From Thermus thermamylovorans (GTDB taxonomy: Bacteria; Deinococcota; Deinococci; Deinococcales; Thermaceae): a DNA stretch of 64,000 nt. Every line of letters begins with the position of its first letter. Position 1 is the first letter of the stretch. The notes under the pieces were generated by a model. The model had not been told where the DNA came from, ran no database searches, and saw nothing but the letters and a program-made list of their open reading frames with translations. The stretch lies in the NCBI RefSeq assembly GCF_004307015.1, contig NZ_SIJL01000002.1:15084-79083 (forward strand). Reading direction: 5' to 3'. Both the position numbers and the translations under genes were made by a program. Shown here piece after piece: positions 59,151 to 64,000 of the stretch.

Positions 59151-59476
59151 CCCGACACCTCATGGGTGGTTACGACAAAGTACCCCTCCCTCCAGCTTAC
59201 TTTCACCCGGACCCTTCTGTCATCCTCGAGGGTGCGCTCGAAGTTGATGCCCGGTCTCCGATCCCGAGGATTACCCGGCAGATCCTTGCTCACAGCCGCT
59301 CCGTTCATAACCACATCGCGCACCTCATTTGGCCTGATGCCCCGTTCCATCATGCGCCGAAAGGCATGTTTTTCAATGCTATACCTACCTTGGCGAAAGG
59401 CTTGCCGGATGCGCTCCACCTCCCAGGCGTGGATCTGCGAAGTGGAGAAGTCGAAGGGCTCTTCACCGCCCGCCAT
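59147..59476 (-). CDS. DUF4258 domain protein, candidate toxin
   Basis: The 109-residue protein fits DUF4258: RYSIEKHAFRRMMERGI, then RVKVSWREGYFVVTTHEVS. Members are small, often paired with YgiT-type antitoxins, and suspected RNases. Here it precedes the MqsA-like gene with a 4-bp overlap, the order typical for such pairs. The ATG lies 3 nt after the stop of the recombinase stub (TAG GCG ATG), so it may be translationally coupled to it. Confidence 0.7.
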   Translation of the reverse strand: MAGGEEPFDFSTSQIHAWEVERIRQAFRQGRYSIEKHAFRRMMERGIRPNEVRDVVMNGAAVSKDLPGNPRDRRPGINFERTLEDDRRVRVKVSWREGYFVVTTHEVSG

Positions 59477-59479
59477 CGC

Positions 59480-59641
59480 CTACCCTCCCGCTCGAGCTCC
59501 CGCGATCTCCTCCGGGTCCACCACCCACCCCCGGCGCTCCTCCTCCAAGAGGTGGCGGTAGATGCCCAGAGTGATGTTGGGGTTGGCGTGGCCCATGCGC
59601 TCGGCCATAAGCGCCATGAGGGCCCGCTTACGGCGCGCCAT
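59480..59641 (-). pseudogene. Tyrosine recombinase/integrase C-terminal remnant
   Basis: The 53-residue frame contains MAERMGHANPNITLGIYRHL, the last active-site His and the nucleophilic Tyr region of phage-type integrases. The rest of the catalytic domain (Arg, Lys, first His) is missing. Upstream lies the lipoprotein gene, which overlaps it by 14 bp in another frame. It is therefore a stub left by deletion or recombination. A tRNA gene lies 1.4 kb away on the other side of two island genes. Confidence 0.75.
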
Positions 59642-60323
59642 GCAGCCCTCCCAAATCCAGCTCCATGTCCGTGCCTAAATCACCCCAGTACACCTCGAGG
59701 CGCAGCCCCTTCACGTCCTGCTTGTCCAAGGCCTCCAGGAAAAAGCTCCCCTCCAAAGAGGGCTGGACCTGGGCAAGGTCCTGGGAAGGGTACGCCACCC
59801 AGAAGGTGATCTCGCCGGAACACGAGCCCAACAGGCAGTCTCCTCCCCGGAAGGGGGAGGACGGCAAATAGCCCACCCGATCCCCGTGCCCGTCCAAGAG
59901 CACCAGCTGCGCCTGCCAGTCCTTCGGGGGCTTCTCCGGGCCCCAGTAGGCCAGGAAGGGCTGATGGACCATGACCGGAGGCCGGTTGCTGGGGCGGTAG
60001 GGGCGGAGGCCCCGCAGGGCAAGGTCCCCGCACTCCTGCACCACTGACGCCAGGGGCCAGAACAAGCGGAGCTCGCCCCGCACCCCCTCAAGGGGCACGG
60101 GCAGGGTGTAGCGGAAGGCCGCCGCGGTCACATCCTCGCTCACGTAGCCCCCCTTGGCAAACTCTTCCCAGGTGCTCTCGCACACCTGCCATCGGGTGTC
60201 CTCGTCCGGCCAGACCGCCAGGCGGATGAGTTCAGAAGGTGTGGGGCTTTGAGACGCAGGAGCGGAGGCGGTCTGGGGCTTGCAGCCCGCAAGGAGTACT
60301 AGGAGCAGAACCCTCCACCACAT
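59628..60323 (-). CDS. Lipoprotein of unknown function
   Basis: The protein has about 231 residues with a short signal ending in the lipobox LLAGC at residues 10-14, so the mature protein is membrane-anchored outside. The C-terminal half is beta-rich (LVLLDGHGDRVGYLP, ITFWVAYPSQDLAQVQ). I do not know the family. The ATG at 60323 follows TAGGCT and 7 nt, fitting a leaderless start. A GTG 24 nt upstream would give a longer signal (MVTVRLISMWWRVLL). Third-base use is more mixed than in nearby genes. Confidence 0.6.
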   Translation of the reverse strand: MWWRVLLLVLLAGCKPQTASAPASQSPTPSELIRLAVWPDEDTRWQVCESTWEEFAKGGYVSEDVTAAAFRYTLPVPLEGVRGELRLFWPLASVVQECGDLALRGLRPYRPSNRPPVMVHQPFLAYWGPEKPPKDWQAQLVLLDGHGDRVGYLPSSPFRGGDCLLGSCSGEITFWVAYPSQDLAQVQPSLEGSFFLEALDKQDVKGLRLEVYWGDLGTDMELDLGGLHGAP

Positions 60324-60347
60324 GCTTATCAGCCTAACGGTCACCAC

Positions 60348-60516
60348 GCCAAGGACGTTGAGGCCTGCTTCCTGGGGCAGGGCTGCTACGGGCTAGATGG
60401 GGTTTGCAGGGTAGGGGACGATAGACTTCCCTTTCGCCGCAAACAGCTTCTCGGGGCGGCACACTCTCTATCGTCATGCTCTTCAGCCACTCATTTGAGG
60501 GGTGGTCGCTAGGAGC
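60348..60516. other. Intergenic region with a long inverted repeat
   Basis: No gene is seen. GACGATAGA (60417-60425) and its reverse complement TCTATCGTC (60467-60475) flank a 41-nt interior that itself holds GCCGC and GCGGC arms. This is a nested stem, a small RNA candidate or the ends of a tiny mobile element. Confidence 0.45.
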
Positions 60517-62409
60517 TCAAGGTTCGTCCTGCAGGAGCCAGTTCACGAAAGCGTTCACCACATCGCTTTCCGCCAGCAGCTCAGGGGCCTCCAGGACCGC
60601 CTCCAGGAAGACGCGGACCGTTGCCGGGATGGCCTCCCGCAGCAGTTCCTGCACGCTTCGGCCCGCGTAGGGTCCGCGGGGAAGGGGGGCGGTGAAGAGG
60701 GAGCCTGTGGCCAGGGGGGCGGCGGCCCTCAGGGCCTCGGCCGTTCTCTGCAGGAGGAGTGCCTCCCCTTCTGCCCCCAGGGCCTCCTCAGGGGTGAGGA
60801 GGGGCCGGCCCGAGAGGTCCCGGGCCTCGAGGCCCAAGGCGTAGAGCCTGCGGGCCAGGCTCTCCGGCCCCACCTCCAAGGGCAGCGAGGCCCTGGCCTC
60901 CCCATAGCGGACCTCCAGGGTGTACCGCCCCGGCTCGGGCAGGAGGACCGCGGGGGCGGTCTCCTCCAGGGCGGTGGTGAGGGGCGGGAACCCCAGGGGT
61001 TTCCGCTCGTGGGCCAGGAGCTCACCCTCCCGGTAAAGGAGGGTCTCCAGCTCCTGCCGGGGCAGGTAGGGCTCCCCAAAGAGGCGCACCTCGGGGAAGA
61101 CCGCCTCCCCGGCGCGGAAGGGCCGGGCATCCCGGTCCCCGGGGATGAGGGAGAGCTTGAGGACCTCCAGGCCCCCCCGGGCCTCCCCCAGCCGGGCCAG
61201 GGCCCGCCTGGCGGCGAAGGCCGCGGGGTGCCGGGGGTGGGCCTGCAGGAAGGCCCGGTAGAGGGCCTCGGCAGGGAGCCCGGTCCGCTCGGAAAGGTAG
61301 GCGCGGAAGTAGAGGGGGAGGGGCTCTTCCCGGGGCACCAGGTCCTCCAGTGCCTCGGGGAAGGTGTCCCCTTCGTCCAGCCTGAGGGCCCGGTCGTAGG
61401 CGGCCTTGGCCCCCAGATAGTCCCCGTAGATGGCCCGGAAGAGCCCCAGGTTGTAGTAGGCGGTGGCGTTGGGCCCAAGGCGCACCGCCCGCTCCGAGGC
61501 CAGGAGGGCCCGGGGGAGGTCTCCCGTGAGGTAGTGGGCCCAGCCCAGGTTGGTCCAGTAGAGCCAGTAGTCCGGCCGGAGCCTGAGGGCCTGGAGCAGG
61601 GCGTCCCGGGCCTCCTCCCCGTTCCCTTCCGCAAAGGCGGCGAAGCTGACCTCTTCCCAAGCTAGGGAAAGCTCGGGGAAGGCCTGTGCCAGGGCCCGGG
61701 CCGAGGCCTTCCAGCCCTCGTCCTCGAGGATGCGGAGGACCAGGTGGGCGGCGGTGCGCTCCAATGGGTTTCCCTGGCGCATGGCCTCCGCCAGGCTCAG
61801 GGCCTCCCCCTGCCTCCCCTCGGCCAGGAGGCGGAAGGCCTGGTAGGCGGGGGGAAGCCGCCCCTGCCAGAGGAGGAGGAGCCTTTGGGGCAGGATTCCC
61901 TCCAAAAGCCCGGCCCCTCTGCCCTCCCTCAGGTCCAGGGCGGACTGGTGCAGGGGGTCGGGGTCCTCCCCCTGGGCTAGGGCCCGGAGGCGGGCCTCGG
62001 GGAGGGTGGGGGAGGGGAGGGGACTAAACCTGGGGGCCAGGCCCTGCCCCTGGAGCCAGAGCCAGGCCAGTTCCGGGGTGCGGAAAATCCCCTCTTGGGC
62101 CTTCCCTTCCCGGGCCAGGATGAGCCTCAGGCCCCCTGCCTCCTGCCGGCCCAGGAGGACCCATTCCGCCCCCGTGGCCGCCTGGGCCAGGCGGGCCCCG
62201 GCCCGGGTGTAAAGCCCCCCCGCCAGGTCGTAGCTTCCCCGCCAGGGCAGGTCGGGGAAGACCAGGGCCACCGCCGAGGGAGGCGGGGCTGAAAGCCCCT
62301 GGGCGAAGGCTTGGGCCAGGCGGAAGCCCTCGGGGCCCTCAAAGGGCAGGACGAGGCCCTGGGCCAAGGCGCTGGCCCCAAGGAGGAGGGAAGCCAGAAT
62401 CCACTTCAC
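60517..62409 (-). CDS. Secreted TPR-repeat protein
   Basis: The 630-residue protein has a signal peptide (MKWILASLLLGASALA). The N-terminal region ending near residue 150 is followed by TPR-like repeats (YWLYWTNLGWAHYLTGDLPRA, TAYYNLGLFRAIYGDYLGA, AAYDRALRLDEG), then a beta-rich segment (RYTLEVRYGEARASLPL) and helices at the end. It is probably a periplasmic scaffold, perhaps for envelope assembly. The GTG start is 6 nt after TAGAAT. That -10 box includes the stop codon of the upstream wecG-like gene. Confidence 0.75.
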   Translation of the reverse strand: MKWILASLLLGASALAQGLVLPFEGPEGFRLAQAFAQGLSAPPPSAVALVFPDLPWRGSYDLAGGLYTRAGARLAQAATGAEWVLLGRQEAGGLRLILAREGKAQEGIFRTPELAWLWLQGQGLAPRFSPLPSPTLPEARLRALAQGEDPDPLHQSALDLREGRGAGLLEGILPQRLLLLWQGRLPPAYQAFRLLAEGRQGEALSLAEAMRQGNPLERTAAHLVLRILEDEGWKASARALAQAFPELSLAWEEVSFAAFAEGNGEEARDALLQALRLRPDYWLYWTNLGWAHYLTGDLPRALLASERAVRLGPNATAYYNLGLFRAIYGDYLGAKAAYDRALRLDEGDTFPEALEDLVPREEPLPLYFRAYLSERTGLPAEALYRAFLQAHPRHPAAFAARRALARLGEARGGLEVLKLSLIPGDRDARPFRAGEAVFPEVRLFGEPYLPRQELETLLYREGELLAHERKPLGFPPLTTALEETAPAVLLPEPGRYTLEVRYGEARASLPLEVGPESLARRLYALGLEARDLSGRPLLTPEEALGAEGEALLLQRTAEALRAAAPLATGSLFTAPLPRGPYAGRSVQELLREAIPATVRVFLEAVLEAPELLAESDVVNAFVNWLLQDEP

Positions 62410-62415
62410 GGGGGC

Positions 62416-62421
62416 ATTCTA
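62416..62421 (-). promoter_or_regulatory. -10 box for the secreted TPR gene, sharing the wecG stop codon
   Basis: Minus-strand TAGAAT starts with TAG, the stop codon of the upstream glycosyltransferase gene. The GTG start lies 6 nt after it. The promoter thus sits in the only 9 bp between the two genes. Confidence 0.55.
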
Positions 62422-63123
62422 GCCCTTTTTCCTGAGGACGGTGTAAGCGAAGCGGAAAAGCCGGGGAGCCCGCCGCCAGCGCTTGGGGTCCAGGCCCACC
62501 CTTAGGAGCCACTCCACCCCCAGGCGCCGGGCCCAGAGGGGGGGCCTTTGGGCCTCCCCCGCCAGCACGTCCAGGGTGCCCCCCACCCCCATGGCCACCT
62601 TGGCCCCCAGGTGGGCCTTGTGGCGGTGGATGAAGACCTCCTGCCTTTCCCCCATGCCCACCAGGAGGAGGTCGGGGCGCTTCCCCTGGATGTCTGTCAC
62701 CACCGGCCCCTCTTCCCGGAAGTAGCCGTGGTGGCAGCCCACCACCTCCGCCCCCAGGCGCCTCGCCTCGAGGGCCGCCCGCTCCGCCACCCCGGGCTTG
62801 CCCCCCAGGAGGTAGACCCGGATCCCGGGGAAGCGGCCGAAGAGGGCCAGGGTGAGGTCCACCCCGGTGACCCTTTCCTTGAGCTCCACCCCCAAAAGCC
62901 GCCTGGCAGCCCAGAGGATGCCCACCCCGTCCGGGGTGACGAGCTCGGCCTCGAGGATGGCCCGCTTCAAGGCCCCGTCCTCCTGGGCCCGCACGGCGAT
63001 CTCCGGGTTCAGGGTCACCACCTGGTGGGTCCTGTCCGCCTGGAGAAAGCCCGCGATGCGCTCCAGGGCTTCCGCCATCCCCACGGGGTCCAGGGGGAGG
63101 CCCAAAAGCTCTAGGCGCTCCAT
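62419..63123 (-). CDS. WecG/TagA/CpsF-family glycosyltransferase
   Basis: The 234-residue protein has the GT26 signatures LNPEIAVRA, VTPDGVGILWAARRLLG, YLLGGKPGVAERAA and GVGGTLDVLAGEAQRPP. The family adds N-acetylmannosamine or similar sugars to undecaprenyl-linked GlcNAc at the inner membrane. It likely serves S-layer or secondary wall polysaccharide linkage in Thermus. It overlaps the ComB-like gene by 13 bp. Confidence 0.9.
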   Translation of the reverse strand: MERLELLGLPLDPVGMAEALERIAGFLQADRTHQVVTLNPEIAVRAQEDGALKRAILEAELVTPDGVGILWAARRLLGVELKERVTGVDLTLALFGRFPGIRVYLLGGKPGVAERAALEARRLGAEVVGCHHGYFREEGPVVTDIQGKRPDLLLVGMGERQEVFIHRHKAHLGAKVAMGVGGTLDVLAGEAQRPPLWARRLGVEWLLRVGLDPKRWRRAPRLFRFAYTVLRKKG

Positions 63124-63827
63124 GCCACGAACCTCTGGGCGTAGCGGTCCTGGGTGAGGCCGAAGGCCTCCTTGGGGAAGCGGCGCACCCCGGCGAGCCG
63201 GGGCACCACGGGATCCACCCCGATGAGGCTGGCCCAGGCCAGCTCCTCCGTGCGCCCCTGGCGGTGCAGGGCCTGGCCCTCTGGGCTTTGGAAGAGGGCT
63301 TCCTGGGGGTCGGGGAAAGCCTTGAGGAGGGCGGTGGCCAGGCTGGGGGGGGTTTCCGGAAAGAGGCGCTTGGCCAGAAAGCCTGCCGCCACCACCGCCG
63401 AAAGCAGGGGCTCGGGGGCTCCGGCGGGGCGCAGGACGGGCCCTGGCAGGGAGCGCAGGGCCGCCAAGGCGGCCTTGGCGTTGCGGAAGTTGGCCAAGTA
63501 GACCTCCTCTTCCTCGGGGAGGAGGCTCGCGTTCAGGATAGGGGCCACCAGGACGGCCTTCTTCCCCCGGACCTCGGCCCCCGTCAGGTCCACCAGGGAG
63601 AGGCGGCCGTGGAAGCCCTCGGGGGGAAAGCCTTCCACCTCACCCAAGAGCAGAACCTCTTCCTTCAGCTCCTCCGCCAGGAGGCGGGCCACCTTGGGCC
63701 CTGGAGCCACCCAGACCTCTGTGGCCCCTTGGGCCAAGAGCAGGCTAAGGACGCTCCCTGCGGGCAGGGCTTCCACCAGGACTAGGGGATTGGGGGCCGG
63801 TGTCCGGCAGAGGTCAACCCGGCACAC
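63111..63827 (-). CDS. ComB-like (2-phosphosulfolactate phosphatase family) protein
   Basis: The 238-residue protein follows the ComB length and order: N-terminal VDLCRTPAPNPLVLVEALPAGSVLSLLLAQGATEV, then a LLGEVEGFPPEGF segment and an AALAALRSLPG helix. The usual VLRATST-type core is altered, so substrate and activity are doubtful. The GTG start is 6 nt after minus-strand TATCAT, giving a leaderless mRNA, and the gene is divergent from thiL, with 27 bp between start codons. Confidence 0.5.
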   Translation of the reverse strand: MCRVDLCRTPAPNPLVLVEALPAGSVLSLLLAQGATEVWVAPGPKVARLLAEELKEEVLLLGEVEGFPPEGFHGRLSLVDLTGAEVRGKKAVLVAPILNASLLPEEEEVYLANFRNAKAALAALRSLPGPVLRPAGAPEPLLSAVVAAGFLAKRLFPETPPSLATALLKAFPDPQEALFQSPEGQALHRQGRTEELAWASLIGVDPVVPRLAGVRRFPKEAFGLTQDRYAQRFVAWSA

Positions 63828-63833
63828 CCCGCC

Positions 63834-63848
63834 ATGATACCCTAGCCT
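63834..63848. promoter_or_regulatory. Back-to-back -10 boxes of the ComB-like gene and thiL
   Basis: Minus-strand TATCAT (63834-63839) and plus-strand TAGCCT (63843-63848) lie 3 bp apart. Each is 6 nt before its start codon, so both mRNAs are probably leaderless. Confidence 0.5.
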
Positions 63849-63854
63849 GGGCGT

Positions 63855-64000
63855 ATGCGGCTCAAGGACCTGGGCGAGCGGGCCCTTTTGGCGAGGCTTT
63901 CCCCCATGGGCTACCCGGAGGAGGCCCCCCTGCCCCCAGGGGACGACGCCGGGGGGGTTTGGGTGGGGGGGGAGGCCTGGCTCCTGAAGACCGACGGCTT
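63855..64000 (+). CDS. thiL: Thiamine-monophosphate kinase, 3'-truncated by the window edge
   Basis: The visible first 48 residues contain RLKDLGERALLARLSPMG, PPGDDAGGVWVGG and LLKTDG, the metal- and ATP-site blocks of ThiL, which makes thiamine diphosphate. The end lies outside the window. The ATG is 6 nt after TAGCCT. Confidence 0.85.
   Translation, partial: MRLKDLGERALLARLSPMGYPEEAPLPPGDDAGGVWVGGEAWLLKTDG

Noticed and set aside
58017-60400. Duplicated tRNA 3' end as an attachment site
   Set aside because: I looked for copies of the tRNA T-arm and CCA end near the recombinase stub and lipoprotein gene and found none.
63828-63854. TPP riboswitch ahead of thiL
   Set aside because: Only 27 bp separate the divergent start codons, too short for the riboswitch, and the -10 lies 6 nt before the ATG.

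Overview
The window is GC-rich chromosomal DNA with strong G/C preference at third codon positions, dense genes with ATGA/GTGA overlaps, and many promoters whose -10 box lies 6-7 nt before the start codon. Together with the 14-gene nuo/nqo operon in the order and protein sizes known from Thermus thermophilus, plus a Thermus-type LysN, AgaT-like GH36 alpha-galactosidase and FtsH, this points to a Thermus species. I cannot name the species from sequence alone.

Layout. (1) 1-2.8 kb: a less GC-biased block with a truncated subtilisin-like protease and a large lipoprotein alpha/beta hydrolase, probably acquired. (2) 2.9-7.4 kb: housekeeping genes luxS, MTA/SAH nucleosidase, prs, rplY, pth and ddl. 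(3) 7.4-22.4 kb: a carbohydrate locus with a YdjC deacetylase, two paralogous GPH-type MFS transporters, two GH2 enzymes, a GH31, a GH36 alpha-galactosidase, galT, glpK and a glycerol-3-phosphate dehydrogenase. (4) 22.4-29.9 kb: ftsH, a TPR protein, a DUF4388-like protein, ruvB, panB and a RluD-type pseudouridine synthase. (5) 29.9-31.5 kb: a two-gene candidate restriction-modification system. (6) 31.5-39.7 kb: lysN, dGTPase and the fatty-acid cluster (fabF, acpP, fabG, fabD, fabH, rpmF, yceD), interrupted by an opposite-strand membrane protein. (7) 39.8-55.2 kb: arginase, a small unknown gene, and complex I from nuoN back to nuoA. (8) 55.4-57.6 kb: rsmA, a metallophosphatase and a DdrA/Rad52-like gene. 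(9) 58.0-60.3 kb: tRNA-Ala(CGC) followed by a small island with the C-terminal stub of a tyrosine recombinase, a DUF4258 protein, an unusual MqsA/YgiT-like fusion protein and a lipoprotein. (10) 60.5-64 kb: a secreted TPR protein, a WecG/TagA glycosyltransferase, a ComB-like protein and the start of thiL.

How the parts work together. The galactosidase, GalT, GlpK and GlpD genes form one overlapping chain. This would let a cell split galactosyl-glycerol compounds, for example galactolipid head groups from photosynthetic mats, and use both galactose and glycerol. LuxS and the nucleosidase recycle S-adenosylhomocysteine. The fab genes feed membrane synthesis next to complex I. The best candidates for undescribed biology are the tRNA-adjacent recombinase stub/DUF4258/fused antitoxin-like module, the PD-(D/S)xK restriction-modification pair, a 34-bp repeat placed exactly at two stop codons 14.7 kb apart in inverted orientation, and a 32-bp perfect palindrome inside rsmA.
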